DNA from: an uncultured Collinsella sp.
GTDB lineage: Bacteria > Actinomycetota > Coriobacteriia > Coriobacteriales > Coriobacteriaceae
DNA: 53,848 nucleotides
Assembly (NCBI GenBank): GCA_958447915.1
Contig: CAUDCB010000002.1
Location: forward strand, 1-53,848
Direction of reading: 5' to 3'
Of the stretch, positions 23,324 through 30,892 are shown one piece after another (position 1 is the first letter of the stretch; each line of letters begins with the position of its first letter). The notes below the pieces were generated by a model, which was given only the letters and a program-made list of their open reading frames with translations, made no database searches and was not told where the DNA came from. Both the position numbers and the translations under genes were made by a program.

Positions 23324-24250
23324 CTAGTGCTCCTCGCCGGCGCGGGCTAGGTCGTAGGGCGTGGTCTGGTAGACGTAGTAGTTGAGCCAGTTGGTGTAGA
23401 GCAGCTGAGCCTGGCTGCGCCAGACGTTGCGCGGCTCGGCGGTGGGGTCGTCGCCCGGGAAGTAATGCGCCGGCACCTGAGGGTTGAGCCCGCGCTTCAC
23501 GTCGCGCTCGTACTCCAGGCGCAGTGTGTCGGTATCGTACTCGGGATGGCCAAAAACAAAGAAGCGACGGCTGTCGGTCGACTTGACGATGTACAGCCCC
23601 ACCTCGTCGGACACGGCCACAACCTCAAGCTGCGGCTCGGCCTCCACGTCCTCGCGGCGCACATCGGTGTTGCGCGAATGCACGGCATAGAAACGGTCGT
23701 CGAAACCGCGGACCAGCGGGCTTTGCGGCTTCACCAAATAATGCTCGAACACGCCACTTGCCTTGGCTGGTAGATCGTGCTTCTGAATGCCGTAATGGTG
23801 ATACAGGCCAGCCTGCGCGCCCCAACAAATGTGCAGCGTGGAGTGCACATGCGTGGTGGACCAATCCATGATCTGGCAGAGCTCGGGCCAGTAGTCGACC
23901 TCCTCGAACGGCATCTGCTCCACGGGCGCGCCCGTGATAATCAGGCCGTCGTAGTGGATGTCGCGGATGTCGTCGAACGTGCGGTAGAACGTCTCCAGGT
24001 GGCCGGCGCTCACGTGCGTGGCCTCGTGCGTCTTGGTGCGCAGCAGGTCCACCTCCACCTGCAGCGGCGTGTTGGAGAGCTTGCGCATGATCTGCGTCTC
24101 GGTGGCGATCTTGGTGGGCATGAGGTTGAGGATGAGCACGCGCAGCGGACGGATGTCCTGGTGCAGCGCGCGGTACTCGGTCATGACAAAGATGTTCTCG
24201 CTCTCGAGCTGCGCGGCGGCAGGGAGGGCGTCGGGGATGCGAATGGGCAT
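23324..24250 (-). CDS. metA: Homoserine O-acyltransferase MetA (probably acetyl-CoA specific)
   Basis: This 308-residue enzyme activates homoserine for methionine synthesis. The nucleophile is Cys142 in HICWGAQAG, and the family blocks LNLMPTK and YDGLIITGAP are present. Residue 111 is Glu (TGAPVE). In MetA proteins Glu111 goes with acetyl-CoA use and Gly111 with succinyl-CoA, so it likely makes O-acetylhomoserine. It is divergent from the dehydrogenase gene at 24462, and a 31-bp repeat lies in the gap. The stop is close (31 bp) to the convergent cyclo-ligase stop. Confidence 0.94.
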   Translation of the reverse strand: MPIRIPDALPAAAQLESENIFVMTEYRALHQDIRPLRVLILNLMPTKIATETQIMRKLSNTPLQVEVDLLRTKTHEATHVSAGHLETFYRTFDDIRDIHYDGLIITGAPVEQMPFEEVDYWPELCQIMDWSTTHVHSTLHICWGAQAGLYHHYGIQKHDLPAKASGVFEHYLVKPQSPLVRGFDDRFYAVHSRNTDVRREDVEAEPQLEVVAVSDEVGLYIVKSTDSRRFFVFGHPEYDTDTLRLEYERDVKRGLNPQVPAHYFPGDDPTAEPRNVWRSQAQLLYTNWLNYYVYQTTPYDLARAGEEH

Positions 24251-24353
24251 GGATGCTCCTTACGAGTCAGTTGCAGCTATGGTACAACGAGCGGCCCCAT
24301 CCGCGCGAGCACATCGCTCAGCGATGCCGTCAGCGGCCCGAATCACTCCAAAA

Positions 24354-24384
24354 GTAGAGATTAAGGCATGTCCCAAAAATCTAC
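24354..24384. repeat. 31-bp palindromic repeat, intergenic copy
   Basis: It begins GTAGAGATTAAGGCATG and ends CCCAAAAATCTAC, the same length as the copies at 16944 and 19485. It lies between divergent metA and the dehydrogenase gene, about 35 bp before a TACAAT box (24419-24424). Confidence 0.85.
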
Positions 24385-24461
24385 GGCGCTTTAGCCTAGC
24401 AAAGTGGCGGCAGGACGCTACAATGGTTCGACGCGAAAAACTCGGCCGAAAGGATACATAT

Positions 24462-25439
24462 ATGTACCAGACGCGTAAGATCGGTGTGGTCGGCCAGGGC
24501 CACGTAGGAGCACATGTCGCCAACAGCCTGCTCATGCAGGGCATTGCCGATGAGCTGTACCTGTGCGATATCAATGAGGCCAAGGTGACATCCGAGGTCC
24601 AGGACCTGCGCTACTCCCTTTCGTTTGTCCCGTACAACACCAAGATCGTCAACTGCTACGACCACTACGAGGAGCTGGCCTGCTGCGACGTCATCGTCAA
24701 CGCCGCCGGCAAGGTCGCGCTGGTCGCTGGCAACCGCGACGGTGAGTTGTTCTTTACCACCGACGCCGCCCGCACCTTTGCCAAGCGCATCGTCGACGCC
24801 GGCTTCGACGGCATCTTTGTGAGCATCTCCAACCCCTGCGACGTCGTGTGCACCGAGCTGTGGCACCTGACCGGCTACGATCCCAAGAAGATCATCGGCT
24901 CGGGCTGCGGTCTGGATTCCGCCCGCCTGCGCACCGAGATCTCCAAGAAGGTCGGCGTGAGCCCCAAGTCCATCGACGCCTACATGATCGGCGAGCACGG
25001 CTTTAGCCAGCTGGCTGCCTTTAAGGCCGCGACCATCGCCGGCAAGAGCCTCAACGAGCTTCAGGCCGAGAACCCCGACAAGTACGCCTTTGACCACATG
25101 GAGGTCGAGGAGCTCGCGCGCAAGGGCGGCTATGTGACCTACCAGGGCAAGCAGTGCACCGAGTACGCCGTCGCCAACTCCGCCGCGCGCGTCTGCGCCG
25201 CCGTGCTGCACAACGAGCACGCCGTGCTTTCCGCCTCCACGCTCATGACCGGCCAGTATGGTGAGGAGGGCATCTTCACCTCCCTGCCGTGCGTGATCGG
25301 CGCCGAGGGCGTCGAGGAGGTCTACACGCTCGACCTTTCCGAGCACGAGCTCGAGGGCTTCCACAAGAGTTGTCAGCACATCCGCGACAACATCTCCCAG
25401 CTCGACTGGTGGGACGCCGAGGCCTACGACGCAAAGTAG
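24462..25439 (+). CDS. L-2-hydroxyisocaproate dehydrogenase-like NAD enzyme (LDH family)
   Basis: This 325-residue member of the lactate/malate dehydrogenase superfamily has the NAD-binding loop GVVGQGHVGAHVA (8-20), the catalytic His in MIGEHGFSQ and substrate Asp/Arg in GLDSARLR. The substrate loop reads AGNRDGELFFT, aligning with the GDRFAELKFT loop of L-2-hydroxyisocaproate dehydrogenase and not with lactate dehydrogenase. The block EELARKGGYVTYQGK also matches that subfamily. It would reduce branched or aromatic 2-oxo acids from amino-acid breakdown. GAAAGGA lies 8 nt before the ATG at 24462. A strong terminator follows. Confidence 0.85.
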   Translation: MYQTRKIGVVGQGHVGAHVANSLLMQGIADELYLCDINEAKVTSEVQDLRYSLSFVPYNTKIVNCYDHYEELACCDVIVNAAGKVALVAGNRDGELFFTTDAARTFAKRIVDAGFDGIFVSISNPCDVVCTELWHLTGYDPKKIIGSGCGLDSARLRTEISKKVGVSPKSIDAYMIGEHGFSQLAAFKAATIAGKSLNELQAENPDKYAFDHMEVEELARKGGYVTYQGKQCTEYAVANSAARVCAAVLHNEHAVLSASTLMTGQYGEEGIFTSLPCVIGAEGVEEVYTLDLSEHELEGFHKSCQHIRDNISQLDWWDAEAYDAK

Positions 25440-25482
25440 GCCGCTGGCTGCCGCAACCTTGCGAATCTAAGCGCGACGCCAA

Positions 25483-25522
25483 GCGGGCCGCGCCGGAAAT
25501 CCCCGGCGCGGTCCGCTTTTTT
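25483..25522 (+). terminator. Terminator of the dehydrogenase gene
   Basis: A 14-bp GC stem (GCGGGCCGCGCCGG, one wobble) with a 6-nt loop is followed by TTTTTT. Confidence 0.88.
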
Positions 25523-25546
25523 GGCTCACGCAGTGCCCTTGCGAAT

Positions 25547-25728
25547 CGAAGGTGAATACTTTTCCGCGAAGTGAACGAGCAAAAACGAGCCCTCGAAGCA
25601 TCGACACTTTTAAGGCGCCGTTTCCTGCGGTTTCGCCGAGTTTTTCCTGCAGTTTTGGTACCAAAAAGTGTGGATGCTTCGGGGGTCCAAAATAGGTCGT
25701 TCACTTCGCGGAAAAGTATTCACCTTCG
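25547..25728. repeat. 182-bp nested palindrome with 32-bp perfect arms
   Basis: The outer arms (25547-25578 and 25697-25728) are perfect complements over 32 bp, containing GTGAATACTTTTCCGCG. A second pair of arms (CGAAGCATCGACACTTTT near 25594 with its complement near 25664, one mismatch) is nested inside, around a loop rich in CTGCGGTTT-like sequence. The element has no coding potential and lies between a plus-strand terminator and the next minus-strand gene. Confidence 0.85.
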
Positions 25729-25817
25729 TTTTCGCGCAGACACGAATCCGGCCGCCGCAACGCAAAAAGGGGCTCGCGCATGGCGCAGGCCCCGTCGTAA
25801 AAGATAATTCCCGGTAC

Positions 25818-26786
25818 CTAGTACTGCTCGATGCCCATGTAGCGACGGATCTCGGGGCTGTGGTCGAACACCTTGCCGCGGGCGGCGCGCAGCTCGCAGC
25901 TCATCGCGTAAAAGAAGATCGGCTCCAAGAACGAACGCACGCTGGCGGGCACTTCGCCCACGCCGTACTCAAGCGCGTCGAGCACCATAATCGTATCGGT
26001 GTGCGTGTTGAGGAACGCGAGTGCACGCTCCTCCATGGGGCGGCACTCGCCCGATCCGAGCTGCACAAAGTAGAACACGCCGGGCTCGGTAGCCTCGAAG
26101 GGGCCGTGGAAGTACTCGCCGGAGTGAATATAGCAGCAGTGCTGCCACTGCATCTCCATGAGCGAGCAGATCGCCATGGCGTAGGTCTGGCTAAAGTTGG
26201 GTCCGGAGCCCAGGATATAGAAGAACTTGTGCTGCTGACAGAGCTCGGCAAAGCGGGCGCCCAGCTCGGCGTTGACCTTCTCGCGGGCAGCGGGCAACAG
26301 CGCATCCATCTGCTTAAGGCCGGCGTACATGTCGGCAAGCGCCTCATAACCCTCCTGCTGGTGGAGCAGTTCGGCGGCGATCAGAGCGCCGATGCCCTGA
26401 GGCACCTCGGCCTGCGACACACCCTCGCCCCAGGGGTAGACCCAGGTGGTCCACTTGCCGTTGTCGATCTTGGAGCCCTCGCAGTCGGTGAGGGCGACGA
26501 CCTCGGCGCCGGCGGCCAGTGCCATCTCGCAGCCGTCGACGACCTCCTGCGTGTTGCCACTGTGGCTGCAGGCAATAACGAGCGACTTCGGCCCTAGGCT
26601 CTTGGGGGCCATCAGACAAAACTCGCGTGCCGTGTAGACCGTCGAGGTAAACGTGGTGGCCTCGCGCTTGAGCAGCTCGTTGGCCGGCATCAGGTCGATC
26701 ATCGAACCGCCGCAGGCGATCCAAAAGACGTTCTCGATCTTGCCTTTGCGCTCGATGATTTCCTGAATCAGATCGTGTGCGTTCAT
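25818..26786 (-). CDS. SIS-domain sugar-phosphate deglycase (FraB/FrlB-like)
   Basis: This 322-residue two-SIS-domain protein is of the deglycase family. The phosphate site is CGGSMIDLMPA (25-35) with SHSGNTQEV. Catalytic Glu211 (LMEMQW) and His227 (GEYFHGPFE) are 16 residues apart, as in FraB. The C-terminus is EIRRYMGIEQY. It should cleave a 6-phosphorylated Amadori compound into an amine and hexose 6-phosphate. Its own promoter carries twin operators, and a GntR gene lies just upstream on the same strand. No PTS gene is adjacent, so import must be supplied from elsewhere. AAGGAGG lies 9 nt before the ATG. Confidence 0.82.
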   Translation of the reverse strand: MNAHDLIQEIIERKGKIENVFWIACGGSMIDLMPANELLKREATTFTSTVYTAREFCLMAPKSLGPKSLVIACSHSGNTQEVVDGCEMALAAGAEVVALTDCEGSKIDNGKWTTWVYPWGEGVSQAEVPQGIGALIAAELLHQQEGYEALADMYAGLKQMDALLPAAREKVNAELGARFAELCQQHKFFYILGSGPNFSQTYAMAICSLMEMQWQHCCYIHSGEYFHGPFEATEPGVFYFVQLGSGECRPMEERALAFLNTHTDTIMVLDALEYGVGEVPASVRSFLEPIFFYAMSCELRAARGKVFDHSPEIRRYMGIEQY

Positions 26787-26842
26787 CCTGATGTTCCTCC
26801 TTGTGGGGCGGCTTTGAACGACGACAGCCCGTACCTGCGGTC

Positions 26843-26922
26843 GTTCTATGTTGTTCTATTTATAGCACGCCGGCTGTCACGGTTGAAGTCATTTCAGTAA
26901 ATTTGTTCTATGTTGTTCTATC
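26843..26922 (-). promoter_or_regulatory. Promoter with twin GTTCTATGTTGTTCTAT operators
   Basis: Two identical 17-bp elements lie at 26843-26859 and 26905-26921, 62 bp apart. A minus-strand promoter, TTCAAC (26882-26887) and TATAAA (26859-26864) with a 17-bp spacer, lies between them. The proximal copy covers the start point and the distal copy lies upstream of the -35, so a dimer pair could loop the DNA. The probable repressor is the GntR protein at 26931. Confidence 0.65.
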
Positions 26923-26930
26923 TATGGACG

Positions 26931-27686
26931 CTAGATGTCGAACACGTAGCGCGAGCCCACTATCTTCTGGCGCCCGAGCAGCAAGGGCCGCTCGTCCGCA
27001 TCGGTAAAGTACGCCTCCATATAAAAGAGCGGCTCGCCGACCGGCACCTCCAACAGCGGGGCCACCTGAGCATCGGCAAGCGCAATCTCCACGGTGCAGG
27101 GGTCGGACTTGAGCGGCGCGCGGCCCGAGTGCTCGGCAACGAGCGCAAAGATTGAGTTATCGGTGAGGTCCTTATCGGCCAGCGTCTGCAAGTAGGGATG
27201 GTCGGCGAGCACAAAGGCGTTGTTCTCAAGCATGACGGGGATGCCGTCGGCCGTGCGCACGCGCTCGACCACGATAAGCTCGCAGCCGGGCTCCACGCCA
27301 AAGAACGCCGCATCCTCGCGCGTCGCCGCGACCACCGTACGCGACACCAGACGCGCTCCGGCCACCATGTCGTTGGCAGCACAACCCTCAGTAAAGCTCT
27401 GGACGTCGCCTTTCTGGACAATCTTGCGCTTGAGCTTGGGAGCGCACACAAAGGTGCCCCTCCCCTGCTGTCGGTTGAGATATCCCGCGCGCGACAGCTC
27501 CTCGATGGCGCGGCGCACGGTGATGCGTCCCACGCCGTAAGACTTCGCGAGCTCCATCTCGGAAGGAATGCGCGAGCCGGCCGCATACACGCCGCGCGCG
27601 ATCTCGCCCTTCAGGTCGTCCATGACCTGCTGGTACAGCGGTACGACGGATACGCCAGCGCGGTCGGTTTTATCGTCGGTTGCCAT
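26931..27686 (-). CDS. GntR-family (HutC/UTRA) transcriptional regulator
   Basis: This 251-residue regulator has a winged helix with PLYQQVMDDLKGEIARGVY, SEMELAKSYGVGRITVRRAI and QQGRGTFV. The UTRA ligand domain ends LLGRQKIVGSRYVFDI. Its ATG lies 2 bp after the RecQ stop and its ribosome binding site is inside recQ, so it is translated with RecQ read-through. It lies immediately upstream of the SIS deglycase gene at 25818, whose promoter holds twin operators, and is the likely repressor. Confidence 0.9.
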   Translation of the reverse strand: MATDDKTDRAGVSVVPLYQQVMDDLKGEIARGVYAAGSRIPSEMELAKSYGVGRITVRRAIEELSRAGYLNRQQGRGTFVCAPKLKRKIVQKGDVQSFTEGCAANDMVAGARLVSRTVVAATREDAAFFGVEPGCELIVVERVRTADGIPVMLENNAFVLADHPYLQTLADKDLTDNSIFALVAEHSGRAPLKSDPCTVEIALADAQVAPLLEVPVGEPLFYMEAYFTDADERPLLLGRQKIVGSRYVFDI

Positions 27687-27688
27687 CG

Positions 27689-29662
27689 TTACGCTCCATC
27701 CCGCGCATGCTCGGATTCAAACTCTTCAATCGCCGCCATAAACTGCTCGCCAAAGGCATCGGCCTTTTTCTCGCCGATGCCGTTGACCTGGATAAGCTCG
27801 TCGCGCGTTTGCGGGCGCAGGCGGCACAGGCCGCGCAGGGCCTTGTCGGAAAAGACCATGTACGGCGCCATCTCGAGCTCGGTCGAGATCTCCTTGCGCA
27901 GGGTACGCAGGCGCTCGAACAGCTCGGCATCGTCGCCCACGCGCGGGCGCTGATCCAGCTCGGCCTCCTCGCGCAGCAGATCCACCGCACGGCGAGCACG
28001 GGCCGAGGCCTTGCGCTTGGACGCGCGACGCTTAACGGTAAAGGCAAACGCCTCGTCCTCGACCTCGCCGGCACGCGGACCCAGGCCCACGACCGGGTAC
28101 TGCCCCTGCGAGGTAGCCAAATAACCGCGGCCGCACAGCTGGCCGATGATGTCCTTGATGCGGCCGACCGATTCGCTCGACAGCTCACCATAGCCGCGAT
28201 CCTCGTCCAGATGCATCTGGCGAATGCGCTCGGTGTTGCCGCCGTGAAGCACATCGGCGATGAGCGACTTGCCAAAGCGCATGGGACGCGTGGCCACATA
28301 GCGCACGGTGGCGCGGGCCATATCGGTGACGTCCTCGACCTCGAACTGCGTGAGGCAGTTGCTGCAGTTGCCACAGCCCTCGGCCTCATCCGCGGCGGCG
28401 CCGCCCACGGCCGCATGCTCGGCCGCGGCCTCGTCGCCAAAGTAGCGCAGCATGTATTCGCGCAGGCAGCCGGTGGTATTGCAGTAGCCTTCCATCTGAC
28501 TGAGCAGGCGATATCGGTTCTGGAGCGCCCACGCGCGCTGCTCGTCGTCGAGCGTCTCGTCGGCCGCATCGCCGCGGTCGATCAAAAAGCGGCGCATGCG
28601 AAAATCGTTGCCGTTCCACAGCAGGTGGCAGCTGGCCGGATCGCCATCGCGGCCGGCGCGGCCCGCCTCCTGATAGTAGGCCTCGATGCTCTCGGGCACG
28701 TTGTTATGGATGACGTAGCGCACGTTGGGCTTGTCGATACCCATGCCAAAGGCGTTGGTGGCGACCATCACCTGAATGTCGTCGTCGATAAAGGCACGCT
28801 GGCTCTGACGACGGGCGTCGTTGCCCATGCCGGCATGGTAGCGGCCAACGCGAATGCCGCTGGGGCCCAGAGCCTCGGTAAGCTCTCCTGCCAGCGCATC
28901 GACGGTCTTGCGGGTCGAGCAATACACGATGCCGCTCTCGCTCGAATGCGCAATCACATAGTCGCGCACCCACGCGGTCTTAGCCTTGTCGCCCATCTCC
29001 TCGCAGCCAAAGTAGAGGTTCTTGCGATCGAAGCCCGTCACCACCGTCGCCGGGTTTTGGAGGCCGAGCATCTGCTGAATGTCCGCACGCACGCGCTCAG
29101 TCGCTGTAGCGGTAAAGGCCGCCACGATGGGGCGCTGCGGCAGGGAATCGATAAACTCGCGAATCTGCAGGTAGGCGGGGCGGAAATCCTGACCCCATTG
29201 GCTCACGCAGTGGGCTTCGTCAATGGCCACAAGCGGAACGCCAATGCCGCCTTCGGCCGCAGCTTCCTGCGCAAAGGCCAGAAAGCGCGGCTCGAGCAGG
29301 CGCTCAGGCGCCACATACATAAGTTGGTAGCGGCCTTCGCGCGCCCGCTTGAGCACGGTATTTTGCTGAGCCGGCGTAAGGCTGGAGTTGAGATAGCTGG
29401 GGCGCGCGCCCGCCGCGAGCAGTGCGCGGGTCTGGTCCTCCATAAGCGACAGCAGCGGACTCACCACAAAGGTGATGCCGGGCAGCATGAGCGCAGGCAC
29501 CTGGTAGCAAATGGACTTGCCGGCACCTGTGGGCATAACGCCGAGTGCATCGCGGCCGGCAAGGATCGCATCGACCATGCGGTCCTGCCCCGGGCGAAAC
29601 GAGGTGTAGCCAAAATAGGCGCCGAGCGTGTCGAGCGCCATCTGCTGCATGCTATCGGTCAT
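27689..29662 (-). CDS. recQ: ATP-dependent DNA helicase RecQ
   Basis: This 657-residue helicase has the usual RecQ layout: SF2 motifs I (MPTGAGKSICYQ) and II (AIDEAHCVSQWG), VI (QEAGRAGRDG), a zinc-binding RQC region with Cys residues (CNTTGCLREY, CGNCSNC) and a C-terminal HRDC domain (LRTLRKEISTELEMAPY). It unwinds DNA 3' to 5' in recombination and repair. AGGAAA lies just before the ATG. Downstream, 2 bp away, is a GntR gene, an unusual partner. Confidence 0.95.
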   Translation of the reverse strand: MTDSMQQMALDTLGAYFGYTSFRPGQDRMVDAILAGRDALGVMPTGAGKSICYQVPALMLPGITFVVSPLLSLMEDQTRALLAAGARPSYLNSSLTPAQQNTVLKRAREGRYQLMYVAPERLLEPRFLAFAQEAAAEGGIGVPLVAIDEAHCVSQWGQDFRPAYLQIREFIDSLPQRPIVAAFTATATERVRADIQQMLGLQNPATVVTGFDRKNLYFGCEEMGDKAKTAWVRDYVIAHSSESGIVYCSTRKTVDALAGELTEALGPSGIRVGRYHAGMGNDARRQSQRAFIDDDIQVMVATNAFGMGIDKPNVRYVIHNNVPESIEAYYQEAGRAGRDGDPASCHLLWNGNDFRMRRFLIDRGDAADETLDDEQRAWALQNRYRLLSQMEGYCNTTGCLREYMLRYFGDEAAAEHAAVGGAAADEAEGCGNCSNCLTQFEVEDVTDMARATVRYVATRPMRFGKSLIADVLHGGNTERIRQMHLDEDRGYGELSSESVGRIKDIIGQLCGRGYLATSQGQYPVVGLGPRAGEVEDEAFAFTVKRRASKRKASARARRAVDLLREEAELDQRPRVGDDAELFERLRTLRKEISTELEMAPYMVFSDKALRGLCRLRPQTRDELIQVNGIGEKKADAFGEQFMAAIEEFESEHARDGA

Positions 29663-29790
29663 GGTTTCCTAACGTCCAAGTCATCTGCCGCCGATTATAC
29701 GCCGCCACGCGGACCGCTGCCGTACGGCTGCCGACCACGGGCAACGCAATCCGAAGGGAACGAGCGTAGATTTTCGGACACTTGCCAAAC

Positions 29791-29854
29791 GAGCGTGGAT
29801 AATCTCCCACTTTGGACCCGATATGGAGCCAAAAACGGGAGATTATCCACGCTC
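29791..29854. repeat. GAGCGTGGAT palindrome, 18-bp perfect arms
   Basis: GAGCGTGGATAATCTCCC (29791-29808) pairs perfectly with 29837-29854. The arm tip GAGCGTGGAT is the same as in the repeat at 16204. A related half-arm (GAGCGTAGATTTTCGGACA) lies just upstream at about 29762. Confidence 0.8.
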
Positions 29855-29925
29855 ATTCTGCGAGTAGTCGTTGGGGACGTTCTTGATAAGCGCGGAAACG
29901 TCGCCGGTTGAGCATAAGTCAGCGA

Positions 29926-30023
29926 AAACGCCCCTAAGCGAGCAAGGTGACGTGAAAGAGGAGGGAAGCGTACTTCGGTACGCGACCGACGATTGAACGT
30001 CAGATTGCCGCTTAGGGGCGTTT
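29926..30023. repeat. 98-bp triple-nested hairpin element
   Basis: Three nested stems are present: AAACGCCCCTAAGCG (29926-29940 with 30009-30023), TGACGT/ACGTCA (29948 with 29997), and GCGTAC-TTCG-GTACGC (29968-29983) with a stable UUCG-type loop. It lies in the 406-bp gap upstream of recQ and beyond the 3' end of the next GntR gene. It could be a small RNA or a terminator-like repeat. Confidence 0.7.
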
Positions 30024-30068
30024 GCAGCGTCGAGCCGTTGCGCGGTTTGGAAAACCGCGCAACTAGAG

Positions 30069-30788
30069 CTACATGACCATAACGTAGCGCGATCCCACGT
30101 AGTACTGCTTACCCATCAGGACCGGCTCGCCATTGGGGCCGATAAAGCCGGCACGCAGGTTGAGCAGCGGATCGTGCGGGGCAATGCCCAGCTCGGTGGC
30201 CTGCTCGGCGTTGGCACGAACGGCCTCGACCGTACGGTAGCCAACCGAGACGATCGGTGTTCCGCCAACACGCTCGACCTCGGCAAAAATCGACTTGTCC
30301 TCAAGATCGGCCGTCAACAGCTCACGGTATGCATCAAACGGCACAAAGATGTTTTCCTCAAAGATGGGCTCGCCGTCGGCCGTGCGCACGCGCTTAATAT
30401 GCAGCAGCAGCGCATCCTTCTGCAGACCAAAGAATTCCATCTCGTTTTGGCGCGCCGGCACAATCTGGCGATCGACCACGTGCGCGCCGGCCTTCATGCC
30501 ATTGTCGGCACACAACGCAGTAAACGTCTGCAGCGTCGAAGCATGGAACTGGCGATTGATGTGCGGCGTGGAGACAAAGGTGCCGCGGCCCTGCTGCTTA
30601 ACCAGGTAGCCATCGGAGCACAGCTCCTCGACGGCGCGACGCACCGTAATGCGGCTCACCTCGTACTGCTCGGCAAGCTCAAGCTCGGACGGGATGCGCT
30701 CCTTAGGCGCATAAACACCTTTCTCGATCGCTTCCTTGATCTCGTCGTAAATCTGCTGGTAAAGCGGTGCATTTTTGGGCGCTGGCAT
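30069..30788 (-). CDS. GntR-family (HutC/UTRA) transcriptional regulator
   Basis: This 239-residue regulator has the winged helix PLYQQIYDEIKEAIEKGVY, SELELAEQYEVSRITVRRAV and QQGRGTFVSTP. The UTRA domain follows (ALLLHIKRVRTADGEPIFEEN) with the ending LMGKQYYVGSRYVMVM. Its promoter region carries GACGTTATA in a 9-bp direct-repeat setting, the same element found before the second PTS operon, the EamA gene and the SIS gene at 12895. It is therefore the best candidate for the common repressor of those units. It lies about 100 bp downstream of the YitT gene on the same strand. Confidence 0.9.
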   Translation of the reverse strand: MPAPKNAPLYQQIYDEIKEAIEKGVYAPKERIPSELELAEQYEVSRITVRRAVEELCSDGYLVKQQGRGTFVSTPHINRQFHASTLQTFTALCADNGMKAGAHVVDRQIVPARQNEMEFFGLQKDALLLHIKRVRTADGEPIFEENIFVPFDAYRELLTADLEDKSIFAEVERVGGTPIVSVGYRTVEAVRANAEQATELGIAPHDPLLNLRAGFIGPNGEPVLMGKQYYVGSRYVMVM

Positions 30789-30824
30789 ATCTGATCACTC
30801 TTATCAAAATATCGAAATAACTAA

Positions 30825-30839
30825 TACGTATATAACGTC
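30825..30839 (-). promoter_or_regulatory. Operator GACGTTATA upstream of GntR
   Basis: Read on the minus strand, CGTTATA and CGTATTA follow each other with a 9-bp period, starting GACGTTATA (30831-30839). This matches elements at 36702-36720, 38001-38018 and 13974-13984. Confidence 0.5.
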
Positions 30840-30892
30840 TTTTTATATGTTACCTTAGTTTGATAAAACGATACACCGCATACAGCAAATCT

